A stretch of 64,000 bases of DNA from Chrysomallon squamiferum (taxonomy: Eukaryota > Mollusca > Gastropoda > Neomphalida > Peltospiridae): the NCBI GenBank assembly GCA_012295275.1, contig CM022667.1, forward strand, positions 3,324,501-3,388,500. The letters run 5' to 3'. This document shows, piece by piece, positions 28,925 to 42,436 of this stretch (the first letter of the stretch is position 1; every line of letters starts with the position of its first letter). A program made the translations under genes and the position numbers. The notes below the pieces were generated by a model, which was given only the letters and a program-made list of their open reading frames with translations, did no database searches and had not been told where the DNA came from.

Positions 28925-30917
28925 ATGTTTTTCACAATTATTCCATTACTGTTGTTTGCAGTTCAGTGCAACAAAGTTATTTCACTCTCTGATATTTCTG
29001 AACATGTATTTGGGTCGGACACAGACGGCGTTGTAGCTGCATTTGGCGATTTCAATGGCGATAGAATCACTGACATTTTTACACTGTCAAACCAAGGTAA
29101 ATATCTTTTTCATTTATGGTGGTCGATGTCGACAATTGTGGATGATAAGAATACAGTTTTAGCAATTGTTAATAAAAATAAACTAATATTTATAACAAAA
29201 CTATGATATCTTAATATATTACATAGTTACTCAAAAGCATTAATATTATTTGAGTTAACGAAATTTTCTTTTTATTTATTTATTTATTTAATTTTGTTCT
29301 TCTTGTAGCAAATATTATACTTAATCAACTGTTGTTTATTATATTATTTTCATTTCACTTTCCTGTTTATTTATTTAGTTATTCATTTTTGAATATTCAG
29401 TAAATCATTATAATCACTTTATCTCTTTAAATCTGTATTATTTTTATTACAAAATCTTTTCCAGGTGATTCTTTAAACCTGTTATTAGGCCATATAGACA
29501 TGTCTGATGTCTTCTTCACAAAATTCACCCTGATTTACAAAACCAGTTTTCCTGATACCAAGATCACTGGTGTGATGCCATCAGATTTTAATGGTGACTC
29601 CAAGATGGACATACTGGTCACTCGTAAAACCAAAGGACTGAAAACATCAGTAGTTTCTGTACATATTTATTGGGGAAATGGAGACTCATCTGTAGAAGGT
29701 ATTAATTTCTAAATAACATGATTTGGCCACAGATTTAGGAATAAAATTGTTTTGATTAAAACAATTGTAACAATAATAATAATAATAATATTAAAACAAA
29801 TAAAATAAAAAAATATTTATTATTAATTGTTAACTGTAATATAGTTTTACACTAGCAGACATGCACAGCTTTATATCTTTAAAAACAGAGCATCATGTTG
29901 CGAAATAAATCTTAACTGATTTTTTTTAAATACCAGAAAAATAATAAAAGACCAGAAACAAATAACAAAACACTGTCTGTTTATTATTTTAATGCTTATA
30001 TCATTTATACTAATTCTTTTTTCTTTATATTTAATTATTTTTTTTATCTGTTCTAATTTCAGAGGTACCTTTGACATTAAATGAAACTTTTAATGATCAG
30101 CCAGCTTTGATAGAGTGAGTGATGTATTGTATAAAACAGATATCTGTGGGGTTTTTTTTTATCTATTTATATAACAAAAATAATTTTTACCAGCACTGGA
30201 ATTAAAGTTTGATATATTTTCTTTATTTCATGATTGTCTTCTTTTTTTTATCAAGTTTAAATGAGAAATATACATTATACTTTAGCTCTCTTTTAAAAAA
30301 AGACATATTATATGTTACATCTGTTTTTATTCTAATTTTAGTGCAAATGGTGACATGATACCTGATCTGGTTGGAGAGATTCTTGTTGAAAATAAACCTC
30401 AAAGATGTTACTGGTTATTTACGTAAGTGTGAAAATTAGCAAGTGAGTGTGTGTGATTATATTATATAAATATTTCTTAAATAACAGTTCATGTTGTGTT
30501 TTTATCTTGGTTCATTTACATATGTTCACATAATTGGCTATTTAAATATATAAATACACTTAATATAAAGGTTTAAAAACAAAAGATGAAAATATATATC
30601 TTTATGGTTTTATTTTCAATTTCTTGATATAAATAAATTGTAGAGTGTGTGTGAATATATAATACTTTTTTTTAATTTTTTTATTTATGTACAAATATAC
30701 ACACACACATATACACATATACATTGAATGTAAGTTTTTATTAAGCTTATTAAAAATGATTCCCAGGGACAAAAAAAACTACACAGTGATGAATGTTACA
30801 AATGAAACCTCACAAGAGTTACCTCCACTTAGGATTCCACAATCCAGTGCCTTTGTCGATCTCAATGGAGATTTGACTTCAGGTAAATAAATTAAATTTA
30901 TTTTTATTTGTGTTCAT

Positions 30918-30948
<31 letters not shown>

Positions 30949-33900
30949 TTTTATTTATTTGTTTATATATTTTTTAATTTAAATAATTTAAATTTATTTC
31001 TTATTTTTGTTCATTTATTTATTTATTTAATTATTTATTTATTTTATTTATTTGTTTATATATATTTTATGTTAAATAATTTAAATTTATTTCTTATTTT
31101 TGTTTTTTTATTTATTTATTTATTTATTTGTTTGTTTATATACTTTTTAATTATTTATTTAAAATACTAATTTTAATTCCTTTTTTTTAGAAACTTTACT
31201 TATTAATAAATTTAGCTATAAAGCATTTGTGTAAATTTCAAAGTCCTTTTTGAACTTCAAACATAAAACTTTTATTTTTTATCCTACATAGACACACTCA
31301 CACATAAGAAATATTTATTTAGATATGCTTGTATAATGGTAAATTAATTAGATAAATTAATGTCTGTTAAAAATATCAACTTGTTGCTTTAATTTAATCA
31401 AAATTTAATTTTCAGATTTATGTGCTGTCTCTGTGATTAACAACCAGTTACAGTTTGAATTCTGGTACAATATTGTAAGTGTGAGATGTTTGAATTCTTT
31501 TCTTTTTTAATCCCATTGATCATGTGGTTAAATATTTTTAATTAATTTGGTTTAGACCTCAGCCTTTGGATTTATTTATATACAGTAAATGCACCAGTCA
31601 AAAAATATTGAAGGCTAAACCTTTAAAGTTAGAAGTTTTATACAGATTTTTCTAATTGTTTAATTACCTAGTTGATTTGTTGTTCAACAGCCAACAAATA
31701 ATAAATTTAAATATATTTTGGTATTAAATTTTTTCATAATTCATTCATCTATTACTGGCTAGAAACTTTGGAATAATGAATCAATAAATCAAATCTGGGA
31801 TGTCTATAAGTAATGATTTATTAATGTTGTTAAATTTATAATCTAGGTCTGTAGATTTAAAGACATATAATTATGTAAGAGATTGGGATTAAGATGATTG
31901 TGTATGTTAGAGTGTTTTAACTGTGATTTCAGGATGGTGTTCTCACATGGAACAAAACAATAACTGGGCCAGTGGATGCCAGGTTTGCAGGGCAACCCAC
32001 CTACACTGACATGGGTTAGACTGATTTATTTTTTTTTTTTATTTAATACATTTTATACATTGATATCTCTGTGATATTGTGATTATAACTAAAGAGAACA
32101 TGTTGTAGTAAACAGAAATATGTTTATATTTTAATTCTTTTATGTTGTTGTTTGTTAAACAATTCTTTTGTTACTATGAACAAAAATTTTCTAAATATAT
32201 TTTGTTTAGCCAGAACTGCTAATTTATATATAATATATACATTTTAGCAGTTCTGGCTGCTGTAAAAAGAATCTATTTATATAAATATGTATTTACACAT
32301 TTTATTGATTTAAAATGTGAAAAAAAATTATAGCAGCAAAAAACAGTCATGGTGTTAGCCTTTTTCAATGCTTGTTAAAAACTCATGACTCCAGTTCATA
32401 AGGCTAAATGTAAACAAAGCTCATAGAGTTGATATTTCAACTTTTCAGAAGGAAACCAGTCTATGGATATAGTGCTGCCTGCTTGTGTTGATGAAGCCTG
32501 TACTAGAAGTGTTGTCTACGTTTGGTCAGAGGGACAGGTAAGTACAATCATACTTCGTTACAGTGACCAATGTCCACCCCTAAACAGCCGTGTAGTGGAC
32601 AGTCAGTTGCTAATACTATAATCTGTAATTCTGTTATTTAAGTTATTTAAGTTCATTAAAATCTTTCTTTTTGAAAAAGCATTGTTGAAATAATTAAAGG
32701 TATTGTGGATTAATATGTTAAACATCTTATTCAAAGCTTTTCTTGGAAATTGTGGACCAAATATTACAAAAATTTTAGTTTATATATGCAAAAGTATTTA
32801 AATAATAAATAAATAATTATTTTAAAAATCCAAATTGTTTGGGTGTTTCTTCTTCACTTTTTTTTTCTTATAGTTTAATTTCCTTTGAAATATGTATTAC
32901 GACTGTTTGGTCTATTTTACAGTGGTATAATATCAGTGTTAATCTTGAGGCTGACAACATGAAGTGGAATTTTGTGTCTGCGGGTTCGAATCCTCACTCT
33001 TGGCTACAGATTTTTCCGACTCTCCACATTGGAGACTTCAACCTCGACTCATCGCCTGATGCCATCACTCTTCTACAATCCAACAATGGAGGGTAAAAAA
33101 ACAACATCTTTAATACTTATTGTTTCTTTTCTATACATTTTTATAAATACATTTTCTTTTTCTTTTTTTTCCAATACAATATTAACAGTCTTTAGCTTTC
33201 AGTTATTTTTTTTTCAAACAGATAAAAATTCTTTGTCCATATTTGATATGGCAGAATGTGAAAAGTGAATTAATAAATAAAAATAATTTTACAGAGGTGT
33301 GATTTTAAATAATTTTGTGATAGCTAATTAAGACCTTCAATTATAGTTTTCTTATTTAAAGTATTAAACGAGCTCCTGATTGAGAATGTATTTTTATTTC
33401 AAATTTTTTAAAGTTTAATTCTTGTTTTTGCCCCATTTAAGAAATGCCCCACTTCTGATATTTTAAGGAAAATATGTGTCCTTGCTTGTCAGTGAGGAAA
33501 TATATTAGTATTATTACCAAAAATTGTTCAGTATAATTTATAAAAAAAATCAGTAATAAATTTGATTCCTAACTACAATTAATTTTAAAATGTGTTAGAA
33601 TGTGTTAAATTAATATTAGTATTATTATTATTATATAACCATTGTAATATATTTTTATATATTCAGTATTTAAGTCATCACCATTATTATTTTTATTTTT
33701 TATGTTTTTTTTTCCCAAGAACATTCGACATAAACAAAAACCCAGTAAAATTCATCATATGGTGTGTTTGTTATGAATAATGTATATTGTAGGAATTAAT
33801 TTTTTTTTATAGATTATTTATTACAACTGATATTCAGGAACATTTCATATATACACACACATACATAAATATTTAAATATATCTTTCCTGTGTTCTTTGA

Positions 33901-35904
33901 ATCAATTGTTATTGTTATTACTTTTGCTGTCAAACAAATTTTAGGTTTCATAACACCTATTATCTTATCAGTGATGTGCATGTTTTTAATTCTTTTTTTC
34001 TCAGAGACTTCAATGGAAAATTGTTGTATTACAGTCAAATTAAAAAAAAAATGAATATAACTTTTTTTAAACATTTTACCACATTTTGGGTCAGTTTATA
34101 TGAATTGATTTAGGGTTGTTGTGTTTTCTTTTTTTTTTAAATAGTGAATTTTAGAGGGTTTTTTTAAAACAGGGAATTTTAGATGTTTTTTTAAACAGAA
34201 TTTTAGATTGTAATAAATGGAATTTCAGATGTTTTTTTTTTTGATTTTTTAAATGGAATTTTAGATGTTATTTTTTTAAACAGGGAATTTTAGATGTTAT
34301 TTTTTTAAACAGGGAATTTTAGATGTTATTTTGAGTACCACTGCATCGGCTGAGTCCAGAGTTTTTGCGTTGAAACAAACATTTACAGCAGATGCCTGCT
34401 TTGAGAAGATCACAGGTAGATTTCATACATTTGCTATAATATTAGCCATTAGACACTATTATTTACAATTTCTTTCAGCAAAAAATATATTTATAATTTC
34501 AATTTGTTTTTATCAAAAATCAAATATTTCCTGCTTTTATAGGTATTTTAAAAATAATAAAATATTAATTATTTTCACAAAATTAACTTTCTTTTCAGTT
34601 TTAAATGCAAATTAATACAAATCTCTAATCAAGAGTTTTCTTCCTTAACATAATTAAATACTTCTTAAGCAAAGTTGAAGTTTATAAATTTTTATATATT
34701 ATTATATAGAGACATACATAATTTGATAGATACACAGATAGTAAGATTTTTAAATTTAAATTCAGATTTAGATACAGATTGTTGAAAAATTGTTGTTAAA
34801 ACCTAAATGTTTATTTATTTAACCTTGTCATCTGTGTGCTACATAACTAAATAATTCAAACTGGGAAATTGAAATACAGTTGAGACCAGTCTATTTATTT
34901 ATTCATATATCTGTACATTTTAAAAGCATTTAAAATATTAACGTTTATTTCCATTTAGTTCAGTCTATTTTTAAAAAGATGTTAGATATTATTGTTTATT
35001 TCAGTTGAGTTCAGTCTGTCTGTTTGATACATATATTGCTATATTTTTGTTTCAGTAAAGTTCAAAGAATTTCTCTATTACATGTAATGTGTATTTTTAA
35101 AAAGAAGTAAGATTTTAATGTTTTTCTGTTTTGTTTCAGTTGTCAGTGGACTTTGCTGGAATAACTGTCCTGATGGTCACAAGGTAAATAAGAAAATTTA
35201 AAAAGAACAGAACAAATACTTCTTTTTCTTCATATTACTTTTTAGGCAGCTTTGCAAGCAAATAATATAATAAATATGTTTAACACACAGGTAATGATAA
35301 TGTTATTTTGTGAAGACATGTAAAGTAAAATAAATAGATAACAATCTTTGTTGTCCATTTTATTTTTAGAAGTAACATAACAGTAGTAAAAAGTGAATTC
35401 ATGATATTTGAAAAAGGATATTTCATTAACATCTATTTTTTTACTTAAATTTATTTGCAGCCATTTGGAGTGAATCAAGTTGGGCCTACAGTTAAAATTC
35501 ACACGACCCAGCCTAATGGAGACCCCCAGTTTGGTATAGGTAAGACTTACATTGTTGTTTGTTCATCTTGTGACATGGCTGTTAAAATACAGGAATTATT
35601 TCTGCAACTGTTTCATTCCATTCATCAGAAATGTTGTTGTTTTTAAATTCATGATAAAACTTGGAAATGATTAGCTAAATACCTTTAATGGTATTTTAAA
35701 AAAAAAAAATTGATGCTTCATAATAATTGTTAGTAATGCATTATTAGTTTAGGTTATGTAACATATTGACAAGTGATTGCTGATGTTGGTTAGTCTCTAA
35801 AATAAGGATTTGGTTTTATTGTTCACTGGGGAATGCAGAAATGTTATTTGTTTGTTGTTCTTTTAATTTCTGTCTTTAACTTAATATGAAATTTTTCAAA
35901 ATAT

Positions 35905-35940
<36 letters not shown>

Positions 35941-37366
35941 GTTGTTTAGCAGTATTTTATATTTCATTAATATTTCTTTTTAAAATATTTATAAATGTTT
36001 TAATCAATATTTTCAGCTTCGCAGCTGACCAAGTCTGCCTACTTCTCTCTGCAGCTTCCATTTATTTTGTTTGGTTTGGGACAGACGCCAAATTTTGTAG
36101 ATTCATTAGATGTGGGAGTTCCTTTTCCATTAAACAAAGTATGTTTCTGATATAAAATAGTTTAATATTAGGTTTAACAGTCATTTTCATCAGATTATTT
36201 TTATTTTGTTAACTATAATCTAAATCTGGATTTTAAGCCAAAAAAGTGACAAAAATTACATGTCTCTGTGTTTATCTGTGTATTTATATTTTTAGTGAAA
36301 GTTTTGTCATTATAATAGTTTTAATCTTTGAGATATGTTTGTGCATGTTGTTTTTGTTGGGAGTTTTGGGGTTTTTTTTTTTTTTTTACTTTCTTAATCA
36401 TTTTATTATTAAAAAATTGGATTAATTTTTCTTCTTTCTTTCTTTCAGAAACCAAGACATAAAAAGTGGACACAAATTATCCCCAATTCCCAGCTAATAA
36501 TTGTACCATATCCATTAGACTACCCTAAAAGGTTTGTTCAGACATAAAATATTTCTAAAATTTACCTTCACACCTTCACTTTTATGACAAGATTTTGACT
36601 GCTTGTAAAATGGAATTTTAGTACAAATGATTCGTGTATTCATAAAACTTTATAACTGAAGCTAAATGATTGTAAATTTTCTGAAGTCAAAAGTTAAAGA
36701 AAAGTGTTAGTTTGTATTAAACATTATCCTTTTAAATTATACATTATTTTTAACTGAAAAAAAAAAAATCTTAGTTTTATATAATTATTATAATTAGTTT
36801 ATTTTTACTTTTGTTTTCAGTTGGAAAAATAAATTATTCACAACACCCTCAAGATTAGTTTTACTTACTGGTTCTGCCCTGCTTGGGACTTGTGGGTTCA
36901 TTGCGGCCATTATCGGAATTCTACAGTGGAGAGAGAGGGTTAGAATAGGATTTCTGTTTAATTTTAAATTTCTTTATACGTTTTAAGTTGTTCCAAAATA
37001 GATTTGAATAAGATTTCTGTTTAATTTTAAACTTCTTTATAATTTTTAAGTTGTTCCAAAATAACATTGATGCCTCATTGGATTTTTATTTTATTTTTTA
37101 ATATTGTCTTGTTATAATTATTAATAATATTAAAACTACATTGCATTTCATAAATTTTGATCATCATTCATTCAGTCAGTTTGTTAAGAAATAATTTTTA
37201 AAGGAGAATTTAAAAAAAAAAATTCGAATGACTACTTTTTAAAATAATGTTTGGTCATAATAAACTTTATATTTATTATAATGTGTTTTGTTTTGTTTGG
37301 TTTCAGATGGAAGACAAGAAAGAAAAACTTGAAGAAGCACAAAGGTTTCATTTTGATGCCATGTGA
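28925..37366 (+). CDS. ITFG1: ITFG1 / T-cell immunomodulatory protein (LINKIN) orthologue
   Basis: This is a type I membrane protein with integrin-alpha-type FG-GAP repeats, linked in animals to cell adhesion. Exons read by phase: 28925-29096, 29465-29698, 30063-30114, 30342-30422, 30767-30882, 31416-31474, 31933-32014, 32449-32537, 32923-33092, then 34313-34415, 35140-35183, 35461-35539, 36017-36138, 36449-36531, 36821-36938 and 37307-37366. The start begins MFFTIIPLLLFAVQC, a signal peptide. FG-GAP signatures include GDFNGDRITDIF, SDFNGDSKMDIL and GDFNLDSSPDA. Late exons match the family strongly: SGLCWNNCPDG, PFGVNQVGP, IIPNSQLIIVPYP, a membrane helix in the 36821 exon, and the C-terminus EEAQRFHFDAM. 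Between 33093 and 34312 the model is uncertain. Weak exons at 33196-33264 (encoding NSLSIFDMAECE) and 33720-33744 (encoding TFDINKNP) restore phase and give about 585 residues, but roughly 25 residues of the family seem to be missing. Confidence 0.94.
30885..31150. repeat. About 95-bp AT-rich tandem repeat starting at an ITFG1 donor
   Basis: Units starting AAATAAATTAAATTTATTT-like occur at 30885, 30981 and 31074, with a decayed end near 31147. The first begins at the third base of the intron, right after the exon 5 donor. Each contains an ATTT microsatellite. Confidence 0.75.
34135..34335 (+). repeat. Tandem copies of an ITFG1 splice acceptor and exon start
   Basis: The real junction TTTAAACAG followed by GGAATTTTAGATGTTATT (exon from 34313) has a perfect copy 29 bases upstream (AG at 34282-34283). 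Further relatives at roughly 30-35-base spacing go back to about 34139, some with CAG changed to TGG or AGT. There are about six upstream copies. Confidence 0.88.
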
Positions 37367-39714
37367 AAAAGATTTATTGAAAAGAAAAGAAAAGAAATAT
37401 AAGAAAATGATTCCTTCAGGAAAAGCATTCCACAGTTATTTCCCTTTTCCTATAGTCACGTTTGGAGATCCATCATTCTCCATTAAAATTTTAAATAACT
37501 TTAGATTCAGTTAGTTTACCTTAAACTGAATGACGATTAAAAAACAACAAGTTAAACATTTCTGTAGGAAAAATTCTATGAGTAATACATATTTCACATT
37601 CAATTTCTCACTCATAACTGTCATAAGTGAACTTTTTTTTACAGATTTTATTTCTAGGTAATCTTACTTTTCTCTCCAAGTCATTCAAAGATTATTGTAA
37701 AACAGCTTAAATACTAACCATGAAGGGTACAGATTTTGAAACTGTACAGGTTTTAATGTAATTTATTAACATCATTTAATTAGTCCCATTAAAAATATTT
37801 GAATTGTAGATTTATTTATTGTGATTGGCTTTGTGGATAAATTTGAAAAAAGTGATAACATACTTAAATCTGTGTTTCCCAAAATAAAGTTATTATTTAT
37901 TTAGATTTGTGAATTTTTGTTTATAATAAAATATTTGTGTGTGTTCTTTATTTCAGGATTACATCATTATGTACATAAAATATATCTATTTATTGTTTTA
38001 TAATAAAATATTTCTTTTTATAACTTTTTGTCTGTTTTTATTTTATTTTGATTTGTTAAACTAATAAAAATTTAAATTATAATTGATTTATTATCTTTAA
38101 AACCGTACAGTTAAATTCAGTTTTTTATGTAGTACTGGAAAATGAGTGCAATTTCTCAAGGGTATGTGTGAGAGCAAATATTAAAAATAATTTTTTAATA
38201 CCGAAAATATATAGTTTTTAATATGGCAGTCAAAGCACATATTCACTAAGATTAAAATTAAATGAATATGTAAAGGAAATCAATTTTTCATTCTAATTTT
38301 TTTTTTAAATTACTTATGATGGATATAAATTTTCATTCACCTAAGCATTTTTTTTTTTTAATAAAAATAATTTAATGTCTATTATGTTTTAGGTGTAATG
38401 TTGATGTGATAAGAAACTTGTCTAAACTGTTTAGAGAGGCTCAAAATAATAATAATAATAAAACACCCAAAACATTCCATAGCTTTTGATAGTAAAACTG
38501 TCGGGCAATATTGGAATTGGAAATGTCCAAATCAGTACAGGAAAAATAATAAAAATAACAAACATGAGTTAATACTATGGTAATAATTCAACATTTCTTT
38601 ATTTTATACCTATGGAAGTGATATTTACAAAATATAAACAATGAAAAGAGTTAAAACATGAAATGTTTTAACACGAGATTCTGAATGAGATGCTGGGAGC
38701 ATCTATCTTTTATTTTTATTTAATAAGAAACAAAATGTAACAAGCAACATTATAAAAATATTGCAACTGGTCCCAACACCTCAATCAGAATACTGAAAAG
38801 AAAGATTTTTTCAATGATATTAATTACAAATGATATTGTAATGAAATTCATTTAAAAAAAAAATAATAATAAAAATTAGCGAAGTACTAATATACTAACA
38901 ACTACATTTCTTGTATCGTTATAACTGTACAGAATAATCCTTTTATTTTTTCCTTTTACACATGCTGTGCAACATTCAACTTGCAAACCGTTAATTTTTA
39001 TATTGATTTTTCTTTTTTTTAAATTCCACCTCTAAATGCTTTATTATGACCAATTATGTAGACACCACATTTCCTTTTTCCCAAGCTGTTTAATTGTGAA
39101 ATCTCAGGAGCTCATTTTTGTCACATAGTTGGCAGTGTTTTTCATGATGCAAAAAAAGAAAAAAAAAAAAGAAACTGGAATCTTCGGCTGTTAACTTTCA
39201 GGGGGTTTTCTGATTTTGATACCTATTATTTTTTTTTTAATTATTGTTATTATTATTAATTAATAATTCTTGTTTAACAGATTATGAAATTAAATTTCAA
39301 AGTTGTGGAGGTGAATTGTTTTACAATTGAATGTGCAATCCAAAAATCTCTCCAGTTTTTCCCAAAACCAATCTTATTGTTATCTGATAATAGTATCAAT
39401 TTAAACTTTCATTTAAGTACCAGATATTTATATCAAATAACTAAATACAATATTTGAAGAATAATATCATTAAGGCTGAAATTTTTTTTAAATTTTTTTT
39501 TTTAATAACAATAAAACTTTAAACTTTTTTTTTTTTGTGCTTTTTGATTGACGCTTATATCAAATAACAATAAATTTTTTAAAAATAATTTCTAGACATC
39601 AGCTGCGGAATCCAAAATCCGATTCGTCCAATACATCTTAGGTCATTTTGATCATTTTGAGTAGTTACAGTTAGATTATTTACAATGATGAACCACTTCC
39701 CTATTAAACGTTTG
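37367..39714. other. Convergent 3' regions of ITFG1 and CFAP20
   Basis: AT-rich sequence between the two stop codons. AATAAA at 37883-37888 is a plausible ITFG1 polyadenylation signal, about 520 bases after the stop. For CFAP20, TTTATT at 38598-38603 reads AATAAA on the minus strand and would give a 3' UTR of about 1.1 kb. No other gene is visible. Confidence 0.5.
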
Positions 39715-40139
39715 TTATGCTTTCGCTTTTCCGGTTACAGGCAGGTAGAGCTTGAACTCTGCTGGTAACTCATCTTCTGAATATAACCTGTCGGAAAAGT
39801 ACACTCGACGAATCCGGCAGTTTGCATGAATCTGAAAAAATACCCATACGAAAATTGTTATTTATGGATAAATAAAAAATGTACTTTTTATTAATAAATC
39901 AGTAAATTATATTTTTAATTTTAGTAAGTAAATCAGTACTTTCCTTCTCCAGTACTGCTCTCAGTTTATTCATAAATTGTTAGAGTAATCGAAAGTGAAA
40001 TAAAGTACAAATTTGCTTAAAATAATATTCATTTTTTAACAGAATACAGATTTTCTTTCTTATTAATCACTATTTATCTAAAATCATCTTTTATAATAAC
40101 TGAATTTTAATTTCATATTATCCTTTTTTCATTTTCCAC

Positions 40140-40171
<32 letters not shown>

Positions 40172-42436
40172 TCATTTACAACAAAATTTTCATAATTACT
40201 GTCCAAACGTAATTTATTTTTTTAACATTCTCTCACCTGGACTCGCAGTGTTTCTATGTAGTTTGTACCGTACGCTCTGCGGGTGAAGTCAGACAGGTTG
40301 AACTGAATTTGATTCCAGCCATCGTCCAGTCTCATTGGCATTGTGCAGATAAACGGCTTCACGCGGGTTGTACTCTGGTAATTACTCGCTCGGAATCTTC
40401 TTCGTACATTCTTGTCATCCAGCACCTGATAATTTTTTTTATAAATAATAATAGTTTCACTCTATATATATGTGTGTGTGTGTTAATTCAGTTTAAATAC
40501 TGTACAAAACGTTTCCTAGAATACGTACACATACTTAGTAGATTTATATCTGGTTGTTTTTTAACCTGTGACTTTATGTTGTGTTTGTGTCTATGTGCAT
40601 GTGTGTATATGTATGTGTTTATGTGGTTTAAAACAATCCTTCTACACTGTGTTGCCGTTATTAGCACATACTAACCTATGGCATTCTTCAGATTTTATTT
40701 CATAACATAAATTGCATAATTAGTAATTATACACTCTAAAAAGCTAACAAGTCATGATGGTATTGTAAATTATATTCAACAAATATCTTTGAAAAAAACC
40801 CAACTCAGACAAGAAATACTAGTAGAAATACTGCAATATAAATAGTGTAACTCTCAATTTAGAAGTTTTCTTCTTCTTTTTTTTCTTCTTTTTTTTTGGT
40901 TTGAGGTGTGGAATTACATTTCTGATTCAACCTAAATGACAACAAATTGATAAAATTATTGATCAAATTCCATATTTTTGTGTACCTGAACTTCAAATGT
41001 GAAATATTTCTTCAAATTCTTAATGATCATAACCAAGAAAGGTAGTTTTATCCCCAGTGTGCTCTTTGGATCTGCTGGGCATGTGATGAATGTTGTGCTG
41101 TAAACATAAAATAATTTTTTTTAATTTTAATATTATTTGTTTTAATCATAATTACTGCTAATCCTTTTCATTTTAAGGTATCATAACACTTCTTGTTGCC
41201 AATAATTCAGATTTTTGTTCTGGAAGCATCTCTTCAAATTACTTCATTCTTATTATGTGAAATTCTAAGTATGTGTATGTTGACCGGTTCATTATTCAGT
41301 TTGATAAAAAAAAAAAAAAACTTCTTTTGCTGCAGATTTCTAGGTATTGAAATTCCTTATCTATGTGAATGAATGCTTCCATAAAGAAGAAAAGAATCCT
41401 TTTTTTTTTAACATTTACTTTCATATGACAAATTTTATCATTTCTCTTTTCAAGTTTACAACTCAAAGAATGTTAACTGGCTAATCAATCATCAGTTTAA
41501 AATCTGTAAAAAATAACTTATTTTAAAAACTGATATTATATTCTTTGTTGTTTCAAAGATATAAATATTTTGGTAACAACAAAATCAGTTTAATCATTAT
41601 CATACTTAGTTATTTTTTCTCAAATGCAGTAAGTAAACATAAAAATTAGTTTGCATTAGATATAGTATTTTATAAAAACTGCCACTGTTTATAAAGAAAG
41701 AATATATCATGATTATTTTTTATCCAGAATGTTTCTTTAAAATATATTATTAATAACAAGCTGATGTGACTTCTGTAATGATATTGTAAATTAAAATATA
41801 TCCAAACAAACATTGACTAATCTGTGATAATGAACATGAATTTAATTAAAATTAGAATATTATTTGTGAAAAAGGATAAGCGTTTCTACATGTAGCTAAT
41901 AACTGACCATAGATGTTAACAATGTATACCTGTTTCATAAAAATAAAAATTTATAAAAAGTTACATACCTAACATTTGTTCCAACAATTTCTAACACTAA
42001 TGACTGGATATCGTTGTCTGTTATACGTTTTATGTGGCCATTTCGAACCTGTAAAAGAAAAACATTCACTCATAACTGTAATATAATAATAAAACAGATT
42101 TATTTCAAACATAATTAATTGAAAATCTCTATTAACTTGAACATCTTCGAAATAGAAATTTTCATAAATATTTCGTATTTTAAATTCATTATTGAGAATG
42201 CAATTCATTATTTATAATAATATATACTATTATTCGTATTTACATTATTCCAAAACTAAATGCTGAGGGAAAAACTGATTTGTTTTACATTGAATGCGTA
42301 TCCAGGGAAATCATCATGGAAGACAGGAAGAAACAAAACGCAGAAAACTTACCTTTTTGTCCCAGATTTGAAGAGGTTTACTACCAATACTGTAAAGTAT
42401 TGATAAAAATCCACTTTGAAATGTGTTTTTGAACAT
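39715..42436 (-). CDS. CFAP20: Cilia- and flagella-associated protein 20, complete
   Basis: CFAP20 (BUG22/GTL3) is a small, very conserved protein of ciliary axonemes and basal bodies; in motile cilia it is an inner-junction protein of doublet microtubules. Five exons, in coding order: 42436-42353, 42048-41969, 41097-40986, 40425-40237 and 39831-39715. They sum to 582 bases, 193 residues plus stop, the same length as the human protein. All junctions have GT...AG and matching phase. Near-invariant segments include [59 protein letters not shown] and the start of the last exon, [20 protein letters not shown]. The start codon is fixed by family length. It points away from the RNA ligase gene and converges with ITFG1. 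Confidence 0.98.

Noticed and set aside
32983-32993. Perfect tRNA B-box (GGTTCGAATCC)
   Set aside because: It lies inside ITFG1 exon 9, with no A-box or cloverleaf around it, and encodes family-consistent protein. It is probably chance.
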